From Georgenia muralis (GTDB lineage: Bacteria > Actinomycetota > Actinomycetes > Actinomycetales > Actinomycetaceae): a stretch of DNA of 64,000 nt. Within the stretch, counting starts at the first letter, position 1; the number at the start of each line of letters is the position of its first letter. The notes beneath the pieces were generated by a model. The model was not told the DNA's origin. It saw only the letters and a list, made by a program, of their open reading frames with translations, and ran no database searches. Location: the NCBI RefSeq assembly GCF_003814705.1, contig NZ_RKRA01000001.1:1-64000 (forward strand), in the 5' to 3' direction. Of the stretch, positions 32,293-41,530 are shown piece by piece. Both the position numbers and the translations under genes were made by a program.

Positions 32293-34235
32293 CCGCGCCC
32301 GCCCCACCGGCACCGCCGGCGGTGGCCGAGCGTCCCGGCGCCGGTGTGCTGCCGGCCGACGAGCGCCAGGCGCTGCGCCGGGCCGTCGGCCTGCTGGCCC
32401 TGGACCGGGTGCGCCTGCTGTGGGCGGTCCTCGCCGGCAGCGCGGGCCTCGGCAGCGCCGTGGCGCTCACGGCGACCTCCGCCTGGCTCATCGCCCGCGC
32501 CTCCCAGATGCCGCCCGTGCTGGAGCTGTCGGTCGCCGCGGTGGCCGTGCGGACCTTCGGCATCTCCCGCGCGGTGCTGCGCTACCTCGAGCGCCTCGCC
32601 TCACACCTGGTGGCGCTGCGCGGCATGGCGGCGCTGCGCGAGACCGTCTACCGCCGGCTCGCCGCCGGTCGCACCGACGCCGTCGCCGGCCTGCGCCGCG
32701 GGGACCTCCTGGCCCGGACGGGGGCCGACGTCGACGCAGTCGGCGACGTCGTCGTCCGCGCCCTGCTGCCCGCGGTGGTCGCAGCGGTCGTCGGGGTCGG
32801 GTCGGTCGTCCTCGTCGCGTGGCTGCACCCGGCCGCGGGCGCCGTGCTGGCCGTCTGCCTGCTCGTCGCGGGCGTCCTCGGGCCGTGGCTGAGCATGCGG
32901 TCGGCGCGGCTCGCCGAGCACGCCCAGGTCCTCGCCCGCGGTGAGCTCGCCGCCACGGCGATGACGATGGTCGACGGCGCCGCCGAGCTCACCGTCTCGC
33001 GGCGCGTCGCACCGCTCCTGCGCGACCTGGGCCGCACCGAGCGCGAGCTGGCCGCCGCCAAGGACGCCGCCGCGCGGCCGGCCGCGCTCGCCGCGGGCAT
33101 CGACACCCTCGCCATGGGGGCGGCCGTGCTCGGGGCCCTCGTGCTGGGCATCCCCGCCACCGTGGCGGGCACGCTCCAGCCGGTCGAGCTCGCCGTCGTC
33201 GTCCTCACCCCGCTGGCCGCGTTCGAGGGCACCGCCATGCTCGGCCCGGCGGCCGTCCAGCTCGTCCGGTCCGCCGGCTCGGCGGTGCGGGTCATGGCCC
33301 TGCTCGACGCCGCCGACCCGGACGGGCCCGAGCCGCCCGCCGGACCGACACCCGCACCCGCACCCGCCGGATCCGCACCCGCAGCCGCACCCGCCGGATC
33401 CGCACCCGCAGCCGTCGGGCCGGCCCTCGCGGCACCGGCGCTGACCACCGGCGCCCACCCCGGCGGACCGTGGCTGCGCGCCCGGGGCCTGGCCGTGGGC
33501 TGGCCCGGCGGCCCGGTCGTCGCGGCAGGCCTGGACCTGGACCTCGCGCCCTGCCGTGCGCTCGCCGTCGTCGGACCCAGCGGCATCGGCAAGACCACGC
33601 TCCTCCTCACCCTGGCCGGGCTGCTGCCGCCGCGGGCCGGCACGGTCACCCTCGACGGGACGGACGTGTGGGGCCGCTCCCGCGAGGAGGTCAGCCGGCA
33701 GGTCGTCCTCACGGCCGAGGAGGCGCACGTCTTCGCCACGACCGTCCTGGAGAACCTCCGCGTCGCCCGCGGCGACCTCACCGAGGACGCCGCCGCCGAC
33801 CTGCTGCGCCGCGCCGGTCTGGGCGAGTGGCTCGCCGGGCTGCCCGCCGGGACGGCCACCGGGCTCGGCACCGACGCCGCCACGATCTCCGGCGGGGAGC
33901 GCCGGCGCCTGCTCCTGGCGCGGGCGCTCGCCAGCCCGGCCCGGCTCCTCCTGCTCGACGAGCCCGCGGAGCACCTGGACCCGGCCACCGCCGACCGCCT
34001 GGTCACCGACCTCCTGCGTGCCGGGCGGGACGTCGCCGGCCGCGGGGTCCTGCTGGTGACCCATCGGCTCGCCGCCCTCGGCGCCGCGGACGAGGTCGTG
34101 GTCCTCGGCCCGGCGGGGGACGCGGGCGAGAGCCCGCCCGCACCGGCTACCGTGCAGGCCAGGGGCTCGCACGCGGAGCTCCTGGCCACCGTGCCCGCCT
34201 ACCGGTGGGCCGCCGAGCAGGAGGAGCGACGATGA
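32289..34235 (+). CDS. cydC: Thiol reductant ABC exporter subunit CydC
   Basis: Second half-transporter, 648 residues, coupled to cydD by ATGA. Membrane domain 1-320 ('ALTATSAWLIARASQMPPVL'), then nucleotide-binding domain with Walker A 'GPSGIGKTT', signature 'ISGGERRRLLLARAL' and Walker B 'LLLLDEPAEHLD'. Between the domains is a Pro/Ala linker (about 345-385) containing a duplicated 'APAGSAPAA' unit, encoded by a direct repeat near 33350-33415. The end overlaps the kinase gene start by ATGA, tying sensor production to the oxidase operon. Confidence 0.95.
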   Translation: MTAPAPPAPPAVAERPGAGVLPADERQALRRAVGLLALDRVRLLWAVLAGSAGLGSAVALTATSAWLIARASQMPPVLELSVAAVAVRTFGISRAVLRYLERLASHLVALRGMAALRETVYRRLAAGRTDAVAGLRRGDLLARTGADVDAVGDVVVRALLPAVVAAVVGVGSVVLVAWLHPAAGAVLAVCLLVAGVLGPWLSMRSARLAEHAQVLARGELAATAMTMVDGAAELTVSRRVAPLLRDLGRTERELAAAKDAAARPAALAAGIDTLAMGAAVLGALVLGIPATVAGTLQPVELAVVVLTPLAAFEGTAMLGPAAVQLVRSAGSAVRVMALLDAADPDGPEPPAGPTPAPAPAGSAPAAAPAGSAPAAVGPALAAPALTTGAHPGGPWLRARGLAVGWPGGPVVAAGLDLDLAPCRALAVVGPSGIGKTTLLLTLAGLLPPRAGTVTLDGTDVWGRSREEVSRQVVLTAEEAHVFATTVLENLRVARGDLTEDAAADLLRRAGLGEWLAGLPAGTATGLGTDAATISGGERRRLLLARALASPARLLLLDEPAEHLDPATADRLVTDLLRAGRDVAGRGVLLVTHRLAALGAADEVVVLGPAGDAGESPPAPATVQARGSHAELLATVPAYRWAAEQEERR

Positions 34236-35977
34236 GCGCCGAGGCCACCCGCGACGACGGCATCCACGTCCGCCGGGCCACCGACGCCACCGGCGGCGCG
34301 GACCGGCGACCGGACACCATCGCCTCGAACACCTCCTCCCTCCTCGGCGCGGCGATCGACCTCACCTCGCACCTGGACGTCCAGTCGGCGCTGAAGAACT
34401 TCGTCGACCGGGCCGCCCGCCTGTCCGGGGCCCGCTACGCCGCGCTCGGCGTCCTCGACAGCCGCGGCAACACCACCGCGTTCGTCCAGGTGGGCGTCAG
34501 CGAGGAGGAGCAGGCGGTCCTCAAGCACCCGCCGCGGGGGTACGGCGTGCTCGGCGCCATCCCCGTCGACGGCCCGCTGCTGCTGGACGACCTCACCCAG
34601 CACCCCGACTTCGGCGGCTTCCCACCCGGCCACCCCCCGATGCACTCCTTCCTCGGGGTGCCGGTGCGGGTCAACGAGCAGGTCTTCGGCCGGCTGTACC
34701 TGGCCGAGAAGCCGGGTGGGTTCACCGAGCACGACGCCCAGGACATGATGAGCCTGGCGGAGGCGGCCGCGGTCGCCATCGAGAACTCCCGCCTCTACGC
34801 CGAGGCCCGCAACCGCGAGCGCTGGATCGCCGTGAGCCAGGACATCACCACCACGCTGCTCGAGGGCACCGAGGAGGAGGAGGCCCTGGAGATGATCGTC
34901 TCGCGGGTCCGCGACGTCGCCGAGGCGGACACCGCGCTCATCGTGCTGCCCTCGGTCGGGGACGCCTGGGCGTGCGAGATCGCCGACGGGTACCTCGCCG
35001 GGGACCTCCTCGGCCTGGTCTTCCCGCCCGACGGCCGGGCGATGACGGTCCTCAAGGAGGGCACCGGCCTCATCGTCGACTCCCTCACCCGGCTGCGCAC
35101 GCTGCGCCTGCGCGAGCTCGCCCAGTTCGGCCCGGCCCTCTACGCGCCGATGATGCTGCGCGGTGAGGGCAAGGGCGTGCTCCTGCTGCTCCGGCGCATC
35201 GGCGGGCCGGAGTTCGACCCCTCCGACCGGGCCATGGCCGAGTCGGTCGCCCGCCAGGCCGCGCTGGCCCTCGAGCTCGCCGCGGCCCGGCACGCCCAGG
35301 ACGTCGCGGCGCTGCTCGACGAGCGCGCCCGCATCGGCCGGGACCTCCACGACCTGGCCATCCAGCAGCTCTTCGCCACCGGCATGCAGCTCGAGGCCGC
35401 CCGCACCGCCGCCGCCGAGCGCGGCGACCCCGCCCTGACCACCCTCCTCGAGGACTCCCTCTCCAGCGTGGACGAGTCCGTCAAGCAGATCCGCGCCATC
35501 GTGCACTCCCTGCGCGAGCCGGACACCGCCGTCGTGCTCGTCGAGCGGCTGCGGCGCGAGGCCTCGCTCGCCCGGACCTCGCTGGGGTACGCGCCCTCGC
35601 TCGTCATCGACGTCGAGGGCACCGTCATCTCCGACGACGACGCCCAGGCCGGGCTGGTCGACATCATCGACGACCGGGTCGACGCCGACATCTCCGACGA
35701 CGTCGTCGCGGTGGTCCGCGAGGGACTGTCCAACGCCGCCCGCCACGCCCGGGCCGCCTCGGTCCAGGTGCGCGTGAGCGTGCTCGGCTCGGGCCCGACC
35801 GGCCGGGTGGTGGTCGACGTCGAGGACGACGGCGGCGGCGTCGACCCCACCGTGAGCCGTCGCTCGGGACTGGCCAACCTCGCCACCCGTGCCCGGCGGC
35901 ACGGCGGGACGTTCTCCCTCGGCAAGAGCGAGCACGGCCAGGGCAGCCTCATGAGCTGGCAGGTGCCGCTCAGCTAG
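34232..35977 (+). CDS. DevS/DosT-like GAF-domain sensor histidine kinase
   Basis: Cytoplasmic kinase of 581 residues. Domains: GAF-A (50-185), GAF-B (205-350), HisKA_3 dimerisation/phosphoacceptor ('ARIGRDLHDLAIQQLFATGM', phospho-His 373) and HATPase ('VVREGLSNAARHARA' N-box, 'DDGGGVDP', 'SGLANLATRARRHGG'). GAF-A closely resembles mycobacterial DevS: 'PRGYGVLGAI', 'LDDLTQHPDFGGFPPGHPPM', 'FLGVPVRV'. His134 in PPGHPP falls at the position of the DevS heme ligand by eye, so binding of heme and sensing of O2/NO/CO are likely. No transmembrane helix. An extra acidic segment (about 450-470) precedes the N-box. Coupled to cydC; the partner regulator converges downstream. Confidence 0.92.
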   Translation: MSAEATRDDGIHVRRATDATGGADRRPDTIASNTSSLLGAAIDLTSHLDVQSALKNFVDRAARLSGARYAALGVLDSRGNTTAFVQVGVSEEEQAVLKHPPRGYGVLGAIPVDGPLLLDDLTQHPDFGGFPPGHPPMHSFLGVPVRVNEQVFGRLYLAEKPGGFTEHDAQDMMSLAEAAAVAIENSRLYAEARNRERWIAVSQDITTTLLEGTEEEEALEMIVSRVRDVAEADTALIVLPSVGDAWACEIADGYLAGDLLGLVFPPDGRAMTVLKEGTGLIVDSLTRLRTLRLRELAQFGPALYAPMMLRGEGKGVLLLLRRIGGPEFDPSDRAMAESVARQAALALELAAARHAQDVAALLDERARIGRDLHDLAIQQLFATGMQLEAARTAAAERGDPALTTLLEDSLSSVDESVKQIRAIVHSLREPDTAVVLVERLRREASLARTSLGYAPSLVIDVEGTVISDDDAQAGLVDIIDDRVDADISDDVVAVVREGLSNAARHARAASVQVRVSVLGSGPTGRVVVDVEDDGGGVDPTVSRRSGLANLATRARRHGGTFSLGKSEHGQGSLMSWQVPLS

Positions 35978-36037
35978 CCACGGCCGGCAGGATCAGCCGA
36001 GCCGGTCCGGCGGGCTCAGGCGCACGGTGCGGCAGGT

Positions 36038-36694
36038 TCAGCCGCGCCAGCCGGCGGCGCGCTGCCCGGCGACCCAGGCGGCGACCTGGGTGCGGCGCTG
36101 CAGACCCATCTTCGACAGCAGCGCCGTGATGTGGTTCTTCACGGTCTTCTCCGCCACGCCCAGCCGGTCGCCGATCTCCCGGTTGGACAGGCCGTCGCCG
36201 ATGAGCTCGAGCACGCGACGCTCGGACGGGGTGAGGTCGGCGGTGGGGTCCTCGTGGTCGGCGCGCCGGCGGGTGACCGTCCGCTCGTCCAGGAGGGTGC
36301 GGCCCGCGGCCACGGCCCGCACGACGTCGGCGATCTCCGCGCCGCGGACGGTCTTGAGGAGGTAGGCCTTGGCGCCGGCGGCGAGGGCGGACGCGAGCGC
36401 GTCGTCGTCGTCGAAGGACGTCAGGACGATGGGCCGGGCGTCCGGCACCTTCTCGCGCAGGGTGGCGATGATGTCGATGCCGGTGCCGTCGGGCAGCTGC
36501 AGGTCGACGAGGAGGACCTCGGGCCGGACGAGCTGCGCCCGGCGCACGGCCTCGGCCACCGAGCCGGCCTCCGCGACGACCGTGAGGCCCTCGGCGCGGT
36601 CGACGATCTCCGCGATCCCACGACGCACGACCTCGTGGTCGTCGATGATCATGACCCGGATGTCGTGAACGGGCGTCTCCTGCGTGTTCGGCAC
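36038..36694 (-). CDS. NarL/DevR-type response regulator
   Basis: A 218-residue regulator. Receiver domain with acidic pair D18-D19, phosphoacceptor D64 ('LLVDLQLPDG'), T/S 'IVLTSFDD' and Lys in 'YLLKTVRG'; C-terminal LuxR-type helix-turn-helix 'NREIGDRLGVAEKTVKNHIT'. The receiver and HTH resemble DevR of mycobacteria. It converges with the DevS-like kinase gene (60 bp between stops), making it the probable cognate regulator, though transcribed separately. Candidate target: the palindrome upstream of cydA. Confidence 0.93.
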   Translation of the reverse strand: MPNTQETPVHDIRVMIIDDHEVVRRGIAEIVDRAEGLTVVAEAGSVAEAVRRAQLVRPEVLLVDLQLPDGTGIDIIATLREKVPDARPIVLTSFDDDDALASALAAGAKAYLLKTVRGAEIADVVRAVAAGRTLLDERTVTRRRADHEDPTADLTPSERRVLELIGDGLSNREIGDRLGVAEKTVKNHITALLSKMGLQRRTQVAAWVAGQRAAGWRG

Positions 36695-36786
36695 GCCCCG
36701 AGCCTACCCAAGGTGGCCGGGATTACGGGCATCTCGGCGCCCACCGGACGTGGCGCGGACCACATCACGGGCCTGGGGCGCGGTGG

Positions 36787-37800
36787 TCACGCGCGGACCC
36801 GGCGCTGGCAGCCCGGGCAGGAGAACGAGCTGCGGTTCATGAACTGCTCCCGCCGGATCGGCCGCCCGCACCGCGGGCACGGCAGGCCCTCGCGGCCGTA
36901 GGCGTTGAGGGAGCGCGCGAAGTACCCGGCGGCCCCCTCGACGTCGACGTAGAGGGCGTCGAAGGACGTCCCCCCGACCGCCAGCGCCTCGCGCATGACG
37001 TCGGTCGCGGCGTCGAGGAGCTCGCGCACGCGCGCCGGCGCGAGGCGGTCCGTGGGCCGGGAGCCGTGGAGGCGGGCGCGCCACAGGGCCTCGTCGGCGT
37101 AGATGTTGCCCACGCCGGAGACGAGGGTCTGGTCGAGGAGGGCGCGCTTGACCTCGGTGCGCCTGGCCCGGGTGCGCCGGACGAGCGCGGCGCGGTCGAG
37201 CACGGGGTCGAGGAGGTCGCGGGCGATGTGCGCCACCGGTACGGGCAGCACCGGGGCCGCGCTGCCGTGGCCGCCCGGCCCGCCGTCGGCCGTGGGGACC
37301 GTGCCGGCGACCATGACGTGGCCGAAGGTGCGCTGGTCGACGAACCAGAGCTGGCCGCCGTCGTCGAAGACCAGCCGCACCCGCAGGTGCGCGGTCGAGA
37401 GCGGGACGGTGCGCACGAGCGTCGGCGGGAGGGTCGCGGTGAGGTCGCGACGGGGCACCTCGGCGAGGAACGCGGCAGCGTCGGCGTCGTGACGCCGGCT
37501 GCCGTCGGGCTCCTGGACGAGGAGCTGGCCCGACATGCCCAGGTGGGCGACGAGCGCCTCCTGCGGCCCGTCCTGCTCGCCGGGCCCGCCGGGCTCACCG
37601 AGGTTGAGCCACAGGTACTTCCCGCGCCGGACCGCCGCGGTGACCGTGCGGCCGGCCACCCGGGCGGCGAGCTCGGCGGCGCCGCCGGGCTGACGGCGGA
37701 CCGCCCGGGGGTGCAGCACCTCCGCGGTCGCCACCCGTCGCCCGACGACCCGGCCGGCGAGGCCGGCCCGGACCGTCTCGACCTCGGGGAGCTCAGGCAC
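36787..37800 (-). CDS. mutM: Formamidopyrimidine-DNA glycosylase
   Basis: Base-excision repair enzyme (337 residues) removing 8-oxoguanine and formamidopyrimidines. Seen: N-terminal '[13 protein letters not shown]' with the catalytic Pro and Glu directly after the GTG start at 37800, '[10 protein letters not shown]' with the conserved Lys, helix-two-turn-helix '[17 protein letters not shown]', and the C-terminal zinc finger '[13 protein letters not shown]' to 'CPGCQRR'. An insertion of Gly/Ala (about 148-165) lengthens it. Overlaps rnc by 8 bp. Confidence 0.96.
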   Translation of the reverse strand: MPELPEVETVRAGLAGRVVGRRVATAEVLHPRAVRRQPGGAAELAARVAGRTVTAAVRRGKYLWLNLGEPGGPGEQDGPQEALVAHLGMSGQLLVQEPDGSRRHDADAAAFLAEVPRRDLTATLPPTLVRTVPLSTAHLRVRLVFDDGGQLWFVDQRTFGHVMVAGTVPTADGGPGGHGSAAPVLPVPVAHIARDLLDPVLDRAALVRRTRARRTEVKRALLDQTLVSGVGNIYADEALWRARLHGSRPTDRLAPARVRELLDAATDVMREALAVGGTSFDALYVDVEGAAGYFARSLNAYGREGLPCPRCGRPIRREQFMNRSSFSCPGCQRRVRA

Positions 37801-38590
37801 GCCGGACCTCGTCGGCCCCCGGACCGAGAGGCTCGGCCTCGTCCGCACCGGGGAGCGGGCCGGCGTCGCCGTCGAGCCGCTCGTAGGCGTCCTCGGCGGC
37901 GTTCTGCTCGGCGACCTTCTTCGAGGGGCCCACCCCCTGGCCGTACCGCTCGCCCTCGAGGAGGACGACGGCGGAGAAGGTGCGGGCGTGGTCGGGCCCG
38001 GTGCCGCTGACCACGTAGCCGGGGGCGCCGAGCCCGCGCCCGGCCGCCAGCTCCTGGAGCGAGGTCTTCCAGTCCAGGCCCGCGCCGAGGCGGGCGGCCT
38101 GGCCCAGGAGCGGCGCCACGAGCCGCTCGACGACCCTGCGGGTGTGCTCCAGGCCGTGGCACAGGTAGGTCGCGCCGATGAGCGCCTCGACGGTGTCCGA
38201 GAGGATGGAGTCCTTCTCCCGTCCACCGGTCACGAGCTCGCCGCGGCCCAGGAGGATGAAGGCGCCGAGGTCGAGGTCGCGCGCCACGCCCGCGAGGGCC
38301 CGCTGGCTCACCGTCGCCGCCCGCATCCGGGCCAGGTCCCCCTCGGGGACGTCGGGGTGGTGGCGGTAGAGGTACTCCGTCACGACGATGCCGAGCACGG
38401 AGTCGCCGAGGAACTCCAGCCGCTCGTTGGTGGGCAGCCCCCCGGCCTCGTGGGCGAAGGACCGGTGGGTCAGCGCCAGGACGAGCAGCTCGGGGTCGAT
38501 GTCGGTGCCGAGCGCCCCCAGCAGCGCCTGGACGTCGTCGCGGGCGGGCGTCTCCACGACGTCGTCGTGCCTGGCCCGGCGCCGGCTCAT
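37793..38590 (-). CDS. rnc: Ribonuclease III
   Basis: Double-strand-specific endoribonuclease of 265 residues, processing rRNA precursors. Seen: signature '[13 protein letters not shown]', second catalytic acidic site '[12 protein letters not shown]', and a C-terminal dsRNA-binding domain starting '[14 protein letters not shown]' and ending '[13 protein letters not shown]', then an acidic tail. ATG at 38590 overlaps the yceD stop (ATGA). In most actinobacteria rpmF separates yceD and rnc; it is absent here. Confidence 0.96.
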   Translation of the reverse strand: MSRRRARHDDVVETPARDDVQALLGALGTDIDPELLVLALTHRSFAHEAGGLPTNERLEFLGDSVLGIVVTEYLYRHHPDVPEGDLARMRAATVSQRALAGVARDLDLGAFILLGRGELVTGGREKDSILSDTVEALIGATYLCHGLEHTRRVVERLVAPLLGQAARLGAGLDWKTSLQELAAGRGLGAPGYVVSGTGPDHARTFSAVVLLEGERYGQGVGPSKKVAEQNAAEDAYERLDGDAGPLPGADEAEPLGPGADEVRRA

Positions 38591-39171
38591 CGAGCCTCCT
38601 CGCCGCCCTCGGGGTCCGACCCCTCGTTCTCGGCGAAGAGCGAGCCGAGGGCGGCCCAGCGCGGGTCCAGCTCCTCGTGGTGGTGGCCGGGCTCGGCGTC
38701 GTCGAGCCGGACCCCGCAGTGCGGGCACAGCCCGGCGCAGTCCGCGCGGCACAGGGGCTGGAACGGCAGGGCGAGGACGACCGCGTCACGCACGGTGGGC
38801 TCGAGGTCGAGGAGCTCGCCCTCGAGCTCGGGGAGGTCCTCGGCCTCCTCGTCGCCCTCCTCGGTCAGCGCGGCCTTGCGACCCTCGTAGTAGTACAGCT
38901 CCGAGACGTCGACGGTGATCGAGGAGTCGACGTCGCGCAGGCAGCGCACGCACTCCCCGTGCAGGGGCGCGGCGGCGGTGCCGGTGACGAGGACGCCGTC
39001 GGCCACCGCCTGCAGGGTCAGGTCCAGGTCGAGCTCGGCACCGAGAGGCACGCCGATGACCTCGGTGCCCATGTCGGCGGGGGCCGGGACACTCGTGCGC
39101 AGGGTGCGCATCGCCCCGGCCCGGCGGCCGAGGTCGTGCGTGCTGACCACGAGCGGGGATCGGGGGTCCAT
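38587..39171 (-). CDS. yceD: YceD family protein (DUF177)
   Basis: A 194-residue protein of the DUF177 family, associated with 23S rRNA/50S maturation. Seen: '[12 protein letters not shown]' start, '[12 protein letters not shown]' and '[18 protein letters not shown]', cysteine pairs that could bind a metal, with an acidic middle ('[20 protein letters not shown]'). ATG at 39171 is followed by the conserved N-terminus. Directly coupled to rnc. Confidence 0.93.
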   Translation of the reverse strand: MDPRSPLVVSTHDLGRRAGAMRTLRTSVPAPADMGTEVIGVPLGAELDLDLTLQAVADGVLVTGTAAAPLHGECVRCLRDVDSSITVDVSELYYYEGRKAALTEEGDEEAEDLPELEGELLDLEPTVRDAVVLALPFQPLCRADCAGLCPHCGVRLDDAEPGHHHEELDPRWAALGSLFAENEGSDPEGGEEAR

Positions 39172-39242
39172 GGCTCTCCTTGAGGGTGACGGCGGCTCCG
39201 CGACGGTGCGCGGACCGGCGTCGATGCTACCCGCCCGGGCCG

Positions 39243-39749
39243 CTAGCGCTCGGTGTCGGCGCCACTCTCGCGGCCGACCCTGGCGGCGAGCGCCTCCCGG
39301 CCGGCACGGACCTGGGTGCCGATCGCCCCGAGGTCGATCTCGAACTGGGCCAGCTGGCGGTCGCAGTAGTCGTTGGCGTCCGCGGCGAGCTTCGCGGCGC
39401 TCGCCTCCGCCTCGGCGACGATCTGGGCGGCGCGCTCCTGCGCGAGCCGCACCACGCGCTCCCCCGCCACGAGCTCCTCGGCGCGGGCGCGGGCGTCGGC
39501 GAGGACGGCCTCGGCCCGGTCGCGTGCCCGCTCGAGCATCGCGTCGGCGTCGGCGACGATGTCGTCCGCGGCGTGGATCTCCTCGGGCACCACGGCCCGG
39601 GCGGCGTCGAGGAGGTCGAGGACCTCGGCCCTGTTCACCAGCACCGACGCCGACATCGGCATCGCCCGGGCGTTGCCGAGCATCTCGGTGAGCTCGTCGA
39701 GGATCGACATCAGCGAGGCACCCTCGCGGGTCTGCTCGGTCGTGGTCAT
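39243..39749 (-). CDS. Coiled-coil protein (DivIVA-like / ATP synthase b-like)
   Basis: A 168-residue hydrophilic protein: N-terminal 'ILDELTEMLGNARAMPMSAS' resembling the start of actinobacterial DivIVA-like proteins, then an Ala/Glu/Arg coiled coil (55-125) and a short tail. Found between coaD and yceD in relatives; function not known to me. Coupled to coaD by ATGA with GGAGG 6 nt before its ATG. Confidence 0.8.
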   Translation of the reverse strand: MTTTEQTREGASLMSILDELTEMLGNARAMPMSASVLVNRAEVLDLLDAARAVVPEEIHAADDIVADADAMLERARDRAEAVLADARARAEELVAGERVVRLAQERAAQIVAEAEASAAKLAADANDYCDRQLAQFEIDLGAIGTQVRAGREALAARVGRESGADTER

Positions 39750-40264
39750 CGCGTACCTCCAGGGACGGGTGGTGCGGGGAGCACGCGGCGCAGCGCCGCG
39801 GCGACGTCGGCGGTGACGAGGTCCTCGACCGGGCCGCCGTGGCGGGCGACGTCCTTGACGAGGGAGGAGGCGACGTGGGCGAGTGCCGGGTCACCCATGA
39901 CGAAGACGGTCTCGACGCCGCTGAGGTGGCGGTTCATGAGGGCCATCGAGTGCTCGGCGTCGAAGTCGGCCGCACCGCGCAGGCCCTTGACGACGGCGGT
40001 GGCGCCCACCCGGGTGCAGAAGTCGGCGAGGAGGCCGGGCACGGCGGCCACCCGCACGCCCGCCATCGCGGCGGTGGCGGACCGGGCCAGCGCGAGGCGC
40101 TCGTCGAGGTCGAGGAGGTAGCGCTTGTCGGGGTTGTGCGCGACGGCGACGACGACCTCGTCGAAGAGGCCGCGCGCCCGCCGGACGACGTCGACGTGCC
40201 CGAGGGTGATGGGGTCGTACGACCCGGGGCACACCGCCAGGGTGCCGTCCCGCGTGGCGTCCAT
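39746..40264 (-). CDS. coaD: Phosphopantetheine adenylyltransferase
   Basis: Penultimate enzyme of coenzyme A synthesis, transferring AMP from ATP to 4'-phosphopantetheine; 172 residues. Seen: nucleotidyltransferase motif 'PGSYDPITLGHVDVV' (T-x-G-H), 'VVKGLRGAADFDAEHSMALM' and 'ASSLVKDVARHGG'. ATG at 40264 chosen; a GTG three codons upstream (40273) is possible. Confidence 0.96.
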   Translation of the reverse strand: MDATRDGTLAVCPGSYDPITLGHVDVVRRARGLFDEVVVAVAHNPDKRYLLDLDERLALARSATAAMAGVRVAAVPGLLADFCTRVGATAVVKGLRGAADFDAEHSMALMNRHLSGVETVFVMGDPALAHVASSLVKDVARHGGPVEDLVTADVAAALRRVLPAPPVPGGTR

Positions 40265-40324
40265 GGGCGTCACCGTAACGGCCGCGCGGGCCGACGCCGG
40301 GGAGGCGGGACCCGCGTGGCGGTG

Positions 40325-40906
40325 CTACCCCGACTGCGGGGCCGGCTCGCCCGACCGCGGGGCCGGCTCGGCGAACCAGACCTGGGTGTCGCCGTAGGTC
40401 CGGGAGTCGGTGCGGACCATCCCGGCCGGCCACGCCGGCTCGGGGCTGCGGCGCGAGCGTTCGACGACGACCACCCCGTCCGGGGCGACCCACCCGTCCC
40501 CGAGCCGGGCCAGGACCTCGGCGAGGTCGTCCTCGCCGATCTCGTAGGGCGGGTCGAGCAGGACGAGGTCGGCCGCCAGGGGCGGGCCGGCCAGGTGGGT
40601 CAGGACGCGTGCGCCGACGACGGTGACCCCGCCCAGGCCCAGGCCGGCGGCGTTCTTCCGGCACAGCGCCGCGGCCGGGCGGGCGGCCTCGACGAGGGTC
40701 ACGCGACGCGCCCCGCGCGAGGCCGCCTCCAGCCCGAGCGCGCCCGAGCCGGCGTAGAGGTCCAGGACGACGGCGCCGCGGACGACGCCGAGGTGGTCCA
40801 GCCGGGAGAACAGCGCCTCACGGACCCGTTCGGAGGTGGGCCGGGTGCCGCTGCGCGGCACGTCGAGGCTCCGCCCGCCGGCCGAGCCGGCCACGATCCT
40901 GGTCAT
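40325..40906 (-). CDS. rsmD: 16S rRNA (guanine966-N2)-methyltransferase
   Basis: SAM-dependent methyltransferase of 193 residues. Seen: 'RIVAGSAGGRSLDVP' start, 'RPTSERVREALFSRL', SAM-binding 'LDLYAGSGALGLEAASRGA' and catalytic 'LLDPPYEIG'. It ends with a short duplicated 'RSGEPAPQSG'-like tail. Usually next to recG; here the gene upstream is unrelated. Confidence 0.95.
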   Translation of the reverse strand: MTRIVAGSAGGRSLDVPRSGTRPTSERVREALFSRLDHLGVVRGAVVLDLYAGSGALGLEAASRGARRVTLVEAARPAAALCRKNAAGLGLGGVTVVGARVLTHLAGPPLAADLVLLDPPYEIGEDDLAEVLARLGDGWVAPDGVVVVERSRRSPEPAWPAGMVRTDSRTYGDTQVWFAEPAPRSGEPAPQSG

Positions 40907-40945
40907 CGGGCCAGCCTAGGCTCCGCCCGGACCGCCACCGCGGCT

Positions 40946-41398
40946 CTACGCGGCCCGCCGGCGCCGCGCGGACGACCTCGAGGAGCTGGTGGACGTCGTC
41001 CCGGCCGGGCCGGCTTCGGCCGCCGTGGTCACCCCGGCCGTCAGGACGGTGTCGGGGGCCACCCGTGACCCCGGCGCGACCCGGACCCACTCCCCGACCC
41101 GGGCGCGTGCCCCGATCGTGGCCCCGCTCCCGACGACGGCGCCCGGACCCACGTGGGCGCCGGGCCCGATCTCGGCGTCCGCGCCGACCACCGACCCGCG
41201 GTCGACCCAGGCCCGGGCGGCGACCCGTGCCCTCGGCATGACCTGCGCCCCGGGGTCGACGTAGGCACCCTCGCCGACGAACGCGGTGGGGTCCACGCGC
41301 GCGGCCGTCTCGACGTACCCGCCACCGTTGGCGTGGGGCGCGTAGCGTCGGGTGACGCCCTCGTCGTCCTCGAACTCGTTGCGCTGCTGGTTGCGCAT
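40946..41398 (-). CDS. Left-handed beta-helix (hexapeptide repeat) protein
   Basis: A 150-residue protein whose residues 28-110 are hexapeptide repeats of the form [V/A]-G-x-[G/D]-A-x ('[18 protein letters not shown]', '[20 protein letters not shown]'), the fold of bacterial acyl/acetyltransferases and of gamma carbonic anhydrases. No catalytic His signature or partner domain was recognised, so activity is unknown. The C-terminus is a Ser/Arg-rich tail ([13 protein letters not shown]). ATG at 41398 follows GGGAGG. Confidence 0.8.
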   Translation of the reverse strand: MRNQQRNEFEDDEGVTRRYAPHANGGGYVETAARVDPTAFVGEGAYVDPGAQVMPRARVAARAWVDRGSVVGADAEIGPGAHVGPGAVVGSGATIGARARVGEWVRVAPGSRVAPDTVLTAGVTTAAEAGPAGTTSTSSSRSSARRRRAA

Positions 41399-41530
41399 CC
41401 GTCCCTCCCTGTGCGATGCGTACACCTGTTCAACGCAGGACGAGCGAGACGTGTTCCGCCGGGTGCGCTGACGTACCGTGGACCGACATCGATTGACGAC
41501 CTCACGCGTCCGGTACCTCCAGGGAGCACC

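Noticed and set aside
40907-40945. Possible terminator between rsmD and the hexapeptide gene
   Set aside because: GC-rich but no stable symmetric stem could be drawn by eye.
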